In this document: positions 8,875-17,621 of the stretch, one piece after another
Numbering within the stretch: position 1 is the first letter of the stretch
How the letters are laid out: every line of letters starts with the position of its first letter
The notes under the pieces: model-generated
Databases searched by the model: none
The model's input: the letters and a program-made list of their open reading frames with translations, nothing else
What the model was told of the DNA's origin: nothing
Source of the DNA: Salipiger sp. CCB-MM3
GTDB lineage: Bacteria; Pseudomonadota; Alphaproteobacteria; Rhodobacterales; Rhodobacteraceae
NCBI RefSeq assembly: GCF_001687105.1
Contig: NZ_CP014597.1
Span: 248,001-312,000 of the forward strand
DNA length: 64,000 bases
Direction of reading: 5' to 3'
Position numbers and translations under genes: made by a program

Positions 8875-9403
8875 ATGGCAGACGACAAGAAACAACCAAT
8901 TATCGTAAAGAAGGTCATCGAAGAGGGCAGCCACGGGCACCATGGCGGGGCTTGGAAAGTGGCTTACGCTGATTTCGTGACGGCCATGATGGCCTTCTTC
9001 CTGCTTCTCTGGAGCCTAGCTTCCTCAGAGGAAGATGAGCTCAAAGGACTTGCGGACTACTTTACTCCCACGATGAGCACCGCAAATGGCGCTGGGGGAG
9101 ATGGAGCTCTCGACGGCGACACTATCGGCCCCCCGGGCACTCTAAACTCGTCGAACTTCCCCATGAGCACTGTGGCCATGCCACAGTTCGGCCAGCAAGA
9201 CCCAATGGGCGCGTCTTCGGCCGGCATCACGGAAACCATCGTTGAATACGAAGAGGTAACCGCTGAGGGCGAGCCATCTGATGAAGCCATGCAAATGCAG
9301 GGCGAGCTCGAGGAAGCGCTGCTAGAAAAGCATGAGCAGAGCTTCAAGAACCTCGAGGAAGAGATCGTCCAAGCGATGAATGAGGTTCCCGATCTCAAGC
9401 CGC
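8875..9403 (+). pseudogene. motB: Flagellar motor protein MotB, truncated
   Basis: The product begins MADDKKQPIIVKKVIEEG, followed by HGHHGGAWKVAYADFVTAMM and a single membrane segment. The Asp in YADF is the proton-carrying residue of MotB. The plug and linker region follows, but the frame leaves MotB-like sequence at about 9403 and runs for 60 codons antisense to a RecJ remnant (to 9585). The OmpA-like peptidoglycan-binding domain is missing, so the protein cannot anchor a stator. I take ATG 8875, with AGGTGG upstream, rather than the GTG at 8866. No other flagellar gene is present. Confidence 0.8.
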
Positions 9404-10041
9404 TTATTCCTCGCGCTTATCGAAGAAGCCAGCTTCACGTAGCGCCCTTTGCAGCGCCACGACATAGAGAAACGCGAGGCCAGCCGTGCATAGATATCTG
9501 TAGGCACCGGTCTCATCATCCCGGTTGGGGTGCACCAGAATACCGGCAGGATGCTTCTCATCCGACAGGTGGTGGTCGAGCGTGATGATATCCATTCCGA
9601 GCTCAGCAGCTTTGGCCAAGGGCTCAAAAGCGACCGTACCGCAGTCGGCGAAGATGATCAGGTCCGGATTGTTATCTTCTCGATTGCCGGCACGTTGGGC
9701 CCATACCCTTCCGAAAGCCTTTGCGGGATGTAGTAGCTCACCTCACACCCCATCTCCTCCAAGTATAGAAGCAGCATAGACGAGGATGTCGCCCCGTCGA
9801 CGTCATAGTCGCCAAAGACACAGACTTTCTGCTTCTCTTGCGCAGCTGTGCCGCCACGCGCGACCGCTTTATCCATGTCTTTGAGAACCAACGGGTCCGG
9901 CATGGAGCCTTTGAGGGTGGGTTTGAAGAACTCCTGCAGATCTTCAATGCCACGGGACATCGCGAACGAGACCACTTCGCTAGGGATTCCTGCAAGCTTA
10001 CCTTCTACAGGTTCAGCCACCTTCCAGTCCAATCCTCGCAC
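9404..10041 (-). pseudogene. recJ: Single-strand exonuclease RecJ, 5' part only and frameshifted
   Basis: From a GTG at 10041 the minus strand encodes the N-terminal DHH phosphoesterase domain of RecJ: motif I in VFGDYDVDGATSSSML, then DRLSEGYGPN-like sequence. After a frame change near 9670 come FADCGTVAFEPLA and the diagnostic LDHHLSDE. Similarity ends at KREE, exactly where the truncated motB ends, so a single deletion or fusion near 9404 removed both 3' halves. The DHHA1 and OB domains are missing. Confidence 0.8.
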
Positions 10042-10123
10042 AGAGAGACCAGCTATACTTATCCTTCCTATGTTGCCGCCATTCTATTCAATCCAGGCGG
10101 ACTGTGAAAGGATAAATATTCGG

Positions 10124-10459
10124 TTAGCCATTCTCTCTCTTCAGGTGGAATGAGTGACCTTCCTCCTTTGTAGCGGTAGGTTTTCCCCCGCCTGCGTCCG
10201 CCGGCGCTCTTCTTAGGCTTGGTCGCCGTCTCCTTGAGCTTTTTTTCTCCGCAGGTTTTTCAGAACTTCGTTCCGGATCGCTCCACTTGAACACGCCGAC
10301 ATTCTTCCCCTCTGCAAGGGCCGCCTCCTGCAGAAATCGGGAGGGTTTCTTCGGTTTGTTGTACCTGCGGCGTGCATAGCTCATCACAAGCTGACTGCGC
10401 GCGCGCGTCATGCCTAGCCATGTTGTCCTCTTCTCTTTCAATCCTTGTTTACGTTGCAA
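10124..10459 (-). pseudogene. UvrD/Rep-type helicase, C-terminal remnant
   Basis: Residues 13-45 (RTTWLGMTRARSQLVMSYAR, then KPSRFLQEA) match motif VI and the following helix of superfamily 1A helicases, where the usual wording is YVGMTRAR...L.LSYA...PSRFL. The rest is a low-complexity basic tail (SSRRRRPSLRRAP). The preceding 600 residues of a helicase are absent. It may be one more fragment of the repair genes left around 3-10 kb. Confidence 0.65.
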
Positions 10460-10500
10460 ACCAACGTCTGTTGAGAATTGTGACGGCAGGTGAAAGAAAG

Positions 10501-10985
10501 ATGATCTCGCTCGACATCGACAAGCTGAGACTGTGGTACTCTAAGCTGCCCAGCGACTTCCAGAAGGTCATTGAAAGCGACTTTCCCGACCCAGATGACG
10601 CGTTTCTCAAGGCATTCGCGGAGGAACTCGCCGAGCTAGAGTTTGTCGAGCTCAAGGAATTCTTTGACGAGTTTACCGAAGCCCTCACTAAGCTGGGCCG
10701 GATCGGCCGAATACGTCTTCTGGCGTCGCTGAGTGGGAAGACCTTCCCCTACCAGGTGAAGACTTAAAAGAAATCACCGAGGACCCTCAAGAGGGGGAAG
10801 ACGGAACAACCTCTCAGTCGGCCTCTCAGGTCCTTTTCATCGAGGACATCAAAGCATTCGCTGAGGCAGTCGCAGCCCGCACCTTCACGGCGCAAAACCT
10901 CGACAGCATTGCTTTGTCAGCTCTCAACGACGCGGCGCTCGACCAGGAAGACGCTCCCGCTCCGCCGTCCGGACCTCCGTCTTAA
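10501..10985 (+). pseudogene. Hypothetical protein, probably frameshifted near 10690
   Basis: AGGTGA lies 7 bases before ATG 10501. The first frame encodes MISLDIDKLRLWYSKLP onward, acidic and helical, and ends at 10767. A second frame, opening after a TAA near 10690 and ending at 10985, continues in the same acidic style (EDLKEITEDPQEGEDG, IEDIKAFAEAVAARTF, NLDSIALSALNDAALDQEDA). The two most simply form one protein of about 160 residues broken by a small indel near 10690. The first frame alone (88 codons) could still be expressed. No family is recognised; the acid-rich helical content resembles small plasmid or conjugation accessory proteins. Confidence 0.5.
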
Positions 10986-11057
10986 TAAACAAATTTTGAG
11001 CGCCTTACCCCACAAGTGATCGTCGGGCGCATATATCGACACAAAAGGATAGACGAA

Positions 11058-11820
11058 ATGAAGAACAAATCTCTGGTCGCTTCAGCGCTCGCCCTTCTGG
11101 CCACCTCAGCCGGGGCTCAATCTATGACAGCGCTCAAATTCAATGCAGGAGACAATGGCGGCGCGCTAGGGGTCGCGCAATCCAAGTTTGGGCGCGCCCA
11201 GACGATGTCCACCGCCATCGTGGACATAAACGACGTTGGGAATGCTGAGATCGCAGTGAAATTCGATGAAACGTGCGAGCAAGATAGATGCGACATCTCT
11301 CTCCTCTACTATGGGGGGGGCTCGTTGGCAGGAGATCTTGGAGACCCGTAGCGCGACACTGGCAGTCGGCTCTGAAAAGCAGCAGTGCGCTCGCACGCTA
11401 TATCAGGATCACAACGTTCAGTGGTCTTGGATGAATGGCGCCTACGAGCCCTCCCCTACCGACTTCGCACGCGTTGAATCCATCAGCAGCCCTTCCAACG
11501 CGCTTTCGCGCTCCGATTCCGATATTCGCAAAATCAGCCAGGTGACGCGTGAACTCGCCGACCTCACCGGCAATGGGGAAGACGAGAGTATCGTCCGTTC
11601 CCGGATTATCCCCGACTGCACGGGCACCAACATCTGCCCTGTACTGGTCTACGACAGTGACGGCAACAAGATCGGAGACTTCCTGTCCTACGCCGGCCAA
11701 CTCGGCCTCTCTGGAGACGATCTCTACACCTTCGGCCGCTACGGTTTCTCGTCCTATGCTTTCGACGGGCAAACTTACTCACACAAAGAGACATTCACGT
11801 CCCTGGCAGTGCCGGGATAA
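11058..11820 (+). pseudogene. Secreted hypothetical protein split at an eight-G run (possible phase-variable gene)
   Basis: An ATG at 11058, with AAAGGAT upstream, opens a signal peptide (MKNKSLVASALALLATSAGA) and a beta-rich mature part up to SLLYYGG. The run of eight G at 11313-11320 sends this frame to a stop at 11351. With seven G the frame would continue uninterrupted as ARWQEILETRSATLAVG to the stop at 11820, giving about 253 residues including paired Cys (CTGTNICPV). The gene is 16 bases upstream of the lysozyme-like gene and in the same direction, so both probably act in the periplasm. The family is unknown. An identical situation occurs at 50126. Confidence 0.65.
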
Positions 11821-11835
11821 AGAGAGGTTTTGCCC

Positions 11836-13158
11836 ATGAGATTTCAGAATAAACAATTCGTTGCGGCCGTTTCGGTTATCTCCTTGATGGCTTCGAGCGC
11901 GATACCAGCTTTCGCTGCGCCGGTTGCCCCTATGGAGTGGTTCGAGCAAACCGCTGGCCAGGAGAGCCGAGGCTGGCCCAATGATGGCTACGGAGCTGAC
12001 CATGGCTCAGGGCCAAATGACCCGATTGGGAGTGGCATCGGCCAAGGATCAACTGCGGCTGGGAAGTACCAAATCACAATCGAGAACTGGCAGAACCTTG
12101 GGTATGTCGAGCCAGGCGCGTCGGACTGGGATCAAGCAGTATTCACCGACAAAGCAGTGTCGATGGGTGTCTCCTCTTATCAGGACCTACTCGCATCGGA
12201 CTCCGGAAGGGTTGTGCAGGATCAGATGGCAATGGAGCTGGCAGGCAACATGTGGGACAGTCTCAGTTCCACTGCAAAGTCAGGCGTGGGTGGCCAAATC
12301 AACGAAGCTGGCTTGTTGGGTGGCGCTTGGTTTTTAGGTCCCGGCGCAATGAATACGTGGGCAGAAGGAGGTTTCTCAGCAGAGGCCCTAGGCAATCTCG
12401 ACAACATTGACCAGATCCTCGAGCTGAACGGATTTGACTCTCCAGCAGAACTCCAAAGCTACCCTATCGGCGACGTCGATGTTTCCAAAGATCCCCGTAA
12501 GCTCGGTGACGATCACGGCGTGAGAACAATGGTCGCTCGCAACATGGTGCGCTCTTCCCTCCCCCGCGAGCGGCAGATCGCTCGTTCAGGCGAGATCGAG
12601 ACCTTCCTTAAACGGAGCGGCTTCGACGACAAGGTCGCCAAATTCGTTGCCGGCCGGAACTGGACGCGTGAGATCGGACCTCGTTTTCCGGGAGAGAAGA
12701 CGTTTCAGGAAAGCTCGACGACACAGCGTATGCCGGACACCGTCTTGCTTGAGAAAGCTGTTGCCCTCGGTCTTGGTCGCCCCAGCACATGGGCCAATCA
12801 CATCGAAAACTTCATCGAACGAGAGCTTTGTGACGAGAACTTGCAGCTCACGGAGAAGGGCCAATCCTGGGCGGCTGCGTCACCGGATGAGCTTCTCAAC
12901 CCAAGGCTCTCAAATCTCACCGAGAACGCCTGCGAGCATGTCCTTCCAGGCATGATGGAGGATGCAGAACGGGAACCCTGGAGTATTCTCGCAGAAAAGA
13001 TCTCGAGCTCCCTTCCGGAAGGTCTTTCTGCTGCAATGGGCCATGATCTCGAGCCCGAACCCAAGACACCAGAGGACCCTTATGCTTCTGTCATCGCACG
13101 GGTGGAGCACAGCGATGAGCCACCCACAAGCGAGAGCGACCAAAAACTCGCGAGCTAG
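11836..13158 (+). CDS. Lysozyme/lytic transglycosylase-like secreted protein (about 440 aa)
   Basis: After a signal peptide (residues 1-28, ending IPAFAA) the protein reads EQTAGQESRGW and, 40 residues on, GKYQITIENWQNLGY. A Glu followed by Ser-x-Gly and later GKYQI is the active-site pattern of goose-lysozyme and transglycosylase-type folds, so the first 150 mature residues probably cleave peptidoglycan. The remaining 250 residues are unassigned, with two Cys (LCDEN, NACEH) and a Pro/Glu-rich tail. Plasmid-encoded muralytic enzymes often serve conjugation, but no transfer genes are in this window. ATG 11836 is preferred over the upstream TTG. The stop is followed after 16 bases by the first parS-like palindrome. 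Confidence 0.7.
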   Translation: MRFQNKQFVAAVSVISLMASSAIPAFAAPVAPMEWFEQTAGQESRGWPNDGYGADHGSGPNDPIGSGIGQGSTAAGKYQITIENWQNLGYVEPGASDWDQAVFTDKAVSMGVSSYQDLLASDSGRVVQDQMAMELAGNMWDSLSSTAKSGVGGQINEAGLLGGAWFLGPGAMNTWAEGGFSAEALGNLDNIDQILELNGFDSPAELQSYPIGDVDVSKDPRKLGDDHGVRTMVARNMVRSSLPRERQIARSGEIETFLKRSGFDDKVAKFVAGRNWTREIGPRFPGEKTFQESSTTQRMPDTVLLEKAVALGLGRPSTWANHIENFIERELCDENLQLTEKGQSWAAASPDELLNPRLSNLTENACEHVLPGMMEDAEREPWSILAEKISSSLPEGLSAAMGHDLEPEPKTPEDPYASVIARVEHSDEPPTSESDQKLAS

Positions 13159-13175
13159 AGCTTCGACCTCGGCAG

Positions 13176-13193
13176 CTGTTACCGTGGTAACAG
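13176..13193. other. parS-like palindrome 1
   Basis: CTGTTACC-GT-GGTAACAG is a perfect 8+8 bp palindrome around a 2-base centre. It lies between the muralytic gene and parA, upstream of the par operon, where a ParB site could also autoregulate transcription. Confidence 0.75.
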
Positions 13194-13305
13194 CCGCTCC
13201 GATCAACCGGTGATTGGCTTCTCAACCGTTGCGAATAGGCAACCTAACACTCAAACCTCAGACATCTCTGGCCTAATTTCTGAATTCCCTTGATATTTAG
13301 ATTCA

Positions 13306-14748
13306 ATGCAGGCCATTTTGGGTCAAAACACAAAAAACCCAAAGCATAGAGCAGCTATCAAGGACAACGAGATGAAACACACGGCTATCGGGCAGATGCC
13401 GAGCTTTTTCCGTCGTTTGAGCGCGATGCTGAGAAGCATCGACAGCGTTGGCCGGCGGGACGACACCGTAAATCGACGCGTGGAGCGCAAGTTCTCTCTT
13501 AAGGAAGTCGCAGAACTCCTCGACGTCGATCCCGCCACGATCACGAGAGCAAGCGCTGCAGACGCTGATTTCCCGCAGGTCGATAAGATCGGGCGCGAAA
13601 AGCGCTTCGACATCGAGGACGTTATGAAAGTCCGCGCGATGCTCTCCAGCGCCCCGAGAGCACGGAAAAACCACCTTTTCTGGCGCGACCCCGAGGACAC
13701 TTCTCCCATCCCGGTTGTATGCTTTTCCAGCCTCAAGGGTGGCAGCGGAAAATCAATCTCGGCATCGCACTTCGCACAGTACCTTAGCCTCTACTACGGC
13801 ATGCGCGTCGGGATCATGGATACCGACCCTCAGGCGACCACGACGCTCTACTATGCGAACCAACAGCTCGAAGTGTTCGACCGGAAGGACGGCACCGTTG
13901 CCAGCTTTATGGGCGTTCGCGACTATGGCTCCAATGACGTTGTCGATGAGCCGGCCGATAAGCTCAATGCCATGTGGCAGCCAACTCCTTGGCCCGGCAT
14001 TCGCATCATCCCTGGTGGGCCTGAAATCCAGCGCGGAGACCTGGTCCTCTACAACTTGAGCCTTAAAGCCGACAACCGTCGCCGCCTCGACTTCATCTTA
14101 AAGGACGCGATCGAACGTTGGAGTGCAGGGTACCCATCCAAAACCCAGCCGAGCGATCTGCGCCGTGCAGATGGAAGCTTTGACAACGAGCGGTACCAAG
14201 AAGCGCTCAACGAGACGGTTGATATCATCATTATCGACCAGCAGCCCTCGCTGACGACGACACAGATGAACGGCATTATCGCAGCGACCAACCTTGCTGT
14301 GGTCATCGGCTCCCGCGGCTTCGATCTGAACTCTCTCAGCGTTTACGTAGAGAGCGTTCGGAGCATCATCGACACCCACATGGAGCTCGACCCCAACCTC
14401 GAACTCGGCCAAGGGACGCATAGTGTCCTGGTAACAAACGTCGATGAGACCAATAGCACTGACCGTGAACAGTTCGCAGAACTGATCGAGCGTGCTCCGA
14501 CCGACTTCCTGCCTCTCTACGCGATCAGAAGCGTCGCGGTGCCTAACGCAGCCAAAGAGTACAAGAGCAACTATGAGTGGACCCCTACTCCCGGCGGCCG
14601 TGTTGCTCAGCAACGTTTCATCAAATACGTGAACGCGGTCAATGATGCGCTGTTTAAGCGCGTGTATCCGAACCAACCCGGCAGGGGTTTCCAAGAGATC
14701 GTCGAAGCTGAGCTTTGGGCTGACGACGACGAGGAGCAGGCAGCATGA
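13306..14748 (+). CDS. parA: ParA-type partition ATPase
   Basis: The N-terminal 110 residues carry a MerR-like helix-turn-helix (KFSLKEVAELLDVDPATI), as in type Ia ParA proteins that also repress their own operon. The ATPase follows: deviant Walker A KGGSGKS with signature Lys at about residues 144-150, DTDPQATTT (A') and IIIIDQQPS (Walker B). It drives plasmid segregation by moving ParB-parS complexes over the nucleoid. An ATG at 13372 (AAGGACAACGAG upstream) is an alternative start that would shorten it by 22 residues. Its stop overlaps the parB start (ATGA), which fixes the two as one operon. Confidence 0.92.
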   Translation: MQAILGQNTKNPKHRAAIKDNEMKHTAIGQMPSFFRRLSAMLRSIDSVGRRDDTVNRRVERKFSLKEVAELLDVDPATITRASAADADFPQVDKIGREKRFDIEDVMKVRAMLSSAPRARKNHLFWRDPEDTSPIPVVCFSSLKGGSGKSISASHFAQYLSLYYGMRVGIMDTDPQATTTLYYANQQLEVFDRKDGTVASFMGVRDYGSNDVVDEPADKLNAMWQPTPWPGIRIIPGGPEIQRGDLVLYNLSLKADNRRRLDFILKDAIERWSAGYPSKTQPSDLRRADGSFDNERYQEALNETVDIIIIDQQPSLTTTQMNGIIAATNLAVVIGSRGFDLNSLSVYVESVRSIIDTHMELDPNLELGQGTHSVLVTNVDETNSTDREQFAELIERAPTDFLPLYAIRSVAVPNAAKEYKSNYEWTPTPGGRVAQQRFIKYVNAVNDALFKRVYPNQPGRGFQEIVEAELWADDDEEQAA

Positions 14749-15815
14749 GCAAACTTTCCCGCAAGAAACCGACGGCAGCACCTGTTACCGCGGTAACAGC
14801 CGACGCCGAAACGGCGCCTCTGCAGCATCAAGAGGCTGAGGCATCGAACCTGCATGAGCAGCCGTCGGGACAGCACGATGCAATGCGGATGAACGCTATC
14901 CGCCGAAAGACACTCGACCAAATTTTCTCGCGTCAGCAAACGGTTGAGGTCCCCGTATCCCTCATCGAAGACGAAGTCGGAACCGACCGCTCGCACGACT
15001 GGCAAAACGACCCGGAGATTGAGGCTCTGGCCTACAATATCCAGAAGGAAGGCCAGATGACGCCAGTTGAACTTCGTGTCAGCGATCCGAACTGGGTTCC
15101 ACGTGCCGGCAGATATGAAGTCCGCGATATCCAAGACGATGAGGACGTCAAGTTCTTGGTTCAGGCAGGCCGTCGTCGGATCGAAGCCTGCCGTCGGCTT
15201 GGGATCAAGGTCGTTGCGTTCTTGAATGCCGGCGAGCTCTACGATGACCTCCGCAAGCGTTTCTTCGAGAACTCGATGCGTCAGGACCTGACGCCAATCG
15301 ACTTCTTGCGTTCAGTTGGCGGTCTTGCCAAGGAAATGCAGCAGAGGACCGAAGGTGTTTCCGGCGAAACCATCGCGAAGGAACTCGGAGTGAACCGCCA
15401 GTACGTTGTGAACGGTCTTAAGGTCCTTTCGTTGGAAACCGAGATCAATACGCTTCCGAACCAGGGCCGCGACCTCACACACACTGCCCTTCGCAAGCTT
15501 CTACCGCAGCTCACAAGCGGAGAGCCTGTAGAGGCTGTTACCGCAGTAACAGCAGAAGACTCACCGACTGCAATCGCGCACGATGACATTGAGATCGGAC
15601 AAGAGCAGGATACTCGCGAAGTCAAAGACCACCGTTCGCGTTCTGTATCGGCTCCTCCGATCCGCCAGACGCGGCGGTTTGCTGGCTACCAATGCCACAT
15701 GGACAGTCTCAAAACTGGCGCCGACCTGAAGATCCGCGGCGGAAAGATTTCCGACGAAACCCTGCAAAAGATCGGCGCGGCGATTGAAGACATCCTGCGA
15801 GACGCTCTCGACTAA
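14745..15815 (+). CDS. parB: ParB-type partition protein with parS palindromes inside its own gene
   Basis: Residues about 65-170 form the ParB N-terminal CTP-binding fold, with QAGRRRIEACRRLG (the GxRR box) and FFENSMRQDLTPID (the ENxxR box). A helix-turn-helix follows (TIAKELGVNRQYVVNGLKVL, about 205-225) and then a C-terminal dimerisation region. Two palindromes resembling the partition sites lie within the coding sequence at 14782 and 15535, where they are read as VTAVTA, so the gene that makes the presumed binder also carries its sites. It overlaps parA by 4 bases and ends at a terminator. Confidence 0.9.
   Translation: MSKLSRKKPTAAPVTAVTADAETAPLQHQEAEASNLHEQPSGQHDAMRMNAIRRKTLDQIFSRQQTVEVPVSLIEDEVGTDRSHDWQNDPEIEALAYNIQKEGQMTPVELRVSDPNWVPRAGRYEVRDIQDDEDVKFLVQAGRRRIEACRRLGIKVVAFLNAGELYDDLRKRFFENSMRQDLTPIDFLRSVGGLAKEMQQRTEGVSGETIAKELGVNRQYVVNGLKVLSLETEINTLPNQGRDLTHTALRKLLPQLTSGEPVEAVTAVTAEDSPTAIAHDDIEIGQEQDTREVKDHRSRSVSAPPIRQTRRFAGYQCHMDSLKTGADLKIRGGKISDETLQKIGAAIEDILRDALD
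14782..14799. other. parS-like palindrome 2 (inside parB, codons 13-18)
   Basis: CTGTTACC-GC-GGTAACAG, perfect palindrome. In the parB frame it contributes VTAVTA to the flexible N-terminal arm, a place where an inserted hexapeptide would be tolerated. Confidence 0.75.
15535..15552. other. parS-like palindrome 3 (inside parB, near codon 264)
   Basis: CTGTTACC-GC-AGTAACAG, one mismatch in the right arm. It again encodes VTAVTA, in the linker between the helix-turn-helix and the C-terminal domain. Confidence 0.7.
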
Positions 15816-15840
15816 ACTCGCATCACCATACCTAAATGCC

Positions 15841-15872
15841 AAAGAGCCTCGGTTGCACCGGGGCTCTTTTTT
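15841..15872 (+). terminator. Rho-independent terminator of the parAB operon
   Basis: AAAGAGCC-tcggttgcaccg-GGGCTCTTTTTT gives a GC-rich stem followed by T's, 25 bases after the parB stop. Confidence 0.85.
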
Positions 15873-15875
15873 CGT

Positions 15876-15893
15876 CTGTTACCGTGGTAACGA
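15876..15893. other. parS-like palindrome 4
   Basis: CTGTTACC-GT-GGTAACGA; the inner 6+6 bp core is perfect and the outermost bases differ. It lies directly after the parAB terminator. Confidence 0.7.
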
Positions 15894-16144
15894 CCGTGCT
15901 CATTGCACATCGAAGCCACAGTCCCTACGAAGGTTACCTTCCCACAGGACAGCTGAAATCTGCCTTACCCCTCTTTTCATTCGCTGGCTAAAAAGGGGGG
16001 TAATAAGGCATGAAGGTCACCCAGCCGCACGGGATGTTGTCCAACCGGAAAGACCCGTGACACGACTCAAGACATTACCCTCCGCACAATCATGACCGTC
16101 GTGCGTCACTTCCCGATCCGCAAACAATTCTTGTGCGAGCTCTC

Positions 16145-16162
16145 CTGTTACCACGGTAACAG
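16145..16162. other. parS-like palindrome 5
   Basis: CTGTTACC-AC-GGTAACAG, perfect palindrome in non-coding DNA. Confidence 0.75.
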
Positions 16163-16230
16163 CTCTACCAAAGCTTCCTCAGAGGGACCCTGCTCAACAA
16201 AACCTACCGGACCGTGGTCCAGACCCTGCG

Positions 16231-16248
16231 CTGTTACCACAGTAACAA
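16231..16248. other. parS-like palindrome 6
   Basis: CTGTTACC-AC-AGTAACAA, with mismatches in the right arm. Confidence 0.65.
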
Positions 16249-16392
16249 ATCACTGGCTGCCTGATAGAGTTCCTTGCTCTATCATCGCCTCAACCGGGGA
16301 CAAGTTCCTATAGATGCGCATCCTGACCGGCTGAACATTCCCTCGAAATCATACCTAGAGGATTTCCGTCCCGGTCGACCGGACGCCCGCTT

Positions 16393-16410
16393 CTGTTACC
16401 ACGGTAACAG
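16393..16410. other. parS-like palindrome 7
   Basis: CTGTTACC-AC-GGTAACAG, perfect palindrome, 8 bases beyond the stop codon of the minus-strand gene at 16418. Confidence 0.75.
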
Positions 16411-16417
16411 CTTCCGC

Positions 16418-17062
16418 TCACACAGACGGCTCTACTTGCTCGGTATATAGCTCTCCCTTGAAGTGAGAGAGCAGGCTCTCGACGCCGACTAGCACTTGCT
16501 CGACAGTTTCTTCAGGCTCGTGAACGTCGTCACGTCTCTCGTCGGCTGCCTGCGACACTCCGCTATTCTCTCGCTCAAGCCTTAATGCGCTCTCGAAAAT
16601 GGCGCTCTTCAGAGTTCCCATCACAGGCTGACAACGGGCGTGCAAGCTCGGAGCGCCTTCCGCTACCGGCTCGTAAGACAAGGCCAGCCCACAATAAATA
16701 CAGCGATCGTCCGGGCAGGGGACATCCAACAGCCCCCAAAAATCCTCAGTCGAGCTCTCTGTTACCACCGTAACAGCAGACACCGCGAGAGCCTTTGCAT
16801 GCGCCAGAGCCTGCGAAACCCGATCGAAGTCGTCTTCTCGCGCGCTCATAACCAACGGCCATGCGAAATCCCCGTGGGTCCGATCGACTTCGAAGTCCTC
16901 AAATAGCTCCGCCTCCCAAAGGTGCCGAACTGATCGCCAGAGTGCGGTCCGGACATCGTCACCACAGCGGATACGCGCCGAGGCATCTGCCATAACGGCG
17001 TCCAGAGTGTCTTCGGCCATAGCCTCCCGCACCTCGTCTGGCAAATGACCTCCGCTCGTCAC
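16418..17062 (-). CDS. Hypothetical protein with a Cys-rich zinc-binding-like motif (214 aa)
   Basis: The middle of the protein contains CPDDRCIYCG and, 24 residues later, RCQPV. This four-cysteine arrangement could bind a zinc ion. The rest is acidic and helical. The start is a GTG at 17062; an ATG further in (MAEDTLDAVMADAS) is possible. The gene carries parS-like palindrome 8 in its coding sequence (read as VSAVTVVTES). Its position between the partition and replication modules suggests a maintenance-related role, but no family is recognised. Confidence 0.65.
   Translation of the reverse strand: MTSGGHLPDEVREAMAEDTLDAVMADASARIRCGDDVRTALWRSVRHLWEAELFEDFEVDRTHGDFAWPLVMSAREDDFDRVSQALAHAKALAVSAVTVVTESSTEDFWGLLDVPCPDDRCIYCGLALSYEPVAEGAPSLHARCQPVMGTLKSAIFESALRLERENSGVSQAADERRDDVHEPEETVEQVLVGVESLLSHFKGELYTEQVEPSV
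16759..16776. other. parS-like palindrome 8 (inside the gene at 16418-17062)
   Basis: CTGTTACC-AC-CGTAACAG, one mismatch. This is the outermost copy seen; none was found elsewhere in the window. Confidence 0.65.
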
Positions 17063-17127
17063 GTGGCAAATCTATTCTTATAATTCTCCGAAACCTAAAG
17101 ATCAACACTTACATCTAAAAGAATAAA

Positions 17128-17544
17128 TTAACAGTAGATAAGGATAACCTGAAACCGCTCGACTCTGCAGACAGCCGTGTTGCCGAGGACAACGCCGACC
17201 TTATCGCCGTCGATTGCGCACGCCTCTCGTCTAAGCGTCCCGTCGTTATCAGAAAGACCCAGGGCTGGGTCGAGCTCATTCAAGATGAGCAGGTCAGAGT
17301 TCAGTTCCGTCTGCGCGCGGATCAGCCTCGCCATGACGGAGACGTCTTCCGCGGGTTACTGCAGGTGATCCGCAACGAGCGCACAACCCTACAAGACACG
17401 CGCAACCTCTTGTCGAGCGTCGCCCGACTACAGATCGTGAGCCTCGAAGACCACGGCTCGAGCTTCTTTGTTCACGTATCCGAAGGCCACAACGGCTTGC
17501 CGCGCGCGCTTTGCCATCTCGATGGCATCCACTTGTGTATTCAC
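17128..17544 (-). pseudogene. Decayed hypothetical gene (one frameshift, three stops)
   Basis: The minus strand opens MNTQVDAIEMAKRA from a GTG at 17544, changes frame near 17500, then reads RQAVVAFGYVNKEARAVVFE and on to MARLIRAQTELNSDLLIL and FQVILIYC before a TAA at 17128. Three in-frame stops interrupt it (TAG after EAHDL, TAG after ARVL, TAA after DHLQ). Each could come from a CAG or CAA codon by one C-to-T change. Restored, it would be about 136 residues. A long open frame on the plus strand (to 17793) is its antisense image: rich in His and Cys, and without a proper start. The family is not recognised. Confidence 0.45.
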
Positions 17545-17621
17545 GGGTCTGATCCTCGTTATCTGTACTCCTCAGGTTGGCCAAATCATCGCAAGGCACA
17601 ACGAAGCTGCCAGTTGCCGCG

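Larger units (their letters stand above)
15873..16417. other. Non-coding partition region with four parS-like sites and a long inverted repeat
   Basis: No convincing gene lies here. The stretch holds palindromes 4-7 and an imperfect inverted repeat at 15961-16010 (TGCCTTACCCCTCTTTT against AAAAGGGGGGTAATAAGGCA). It is probably the centromere proper, downstream of parAB. Confidence 0.6.
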
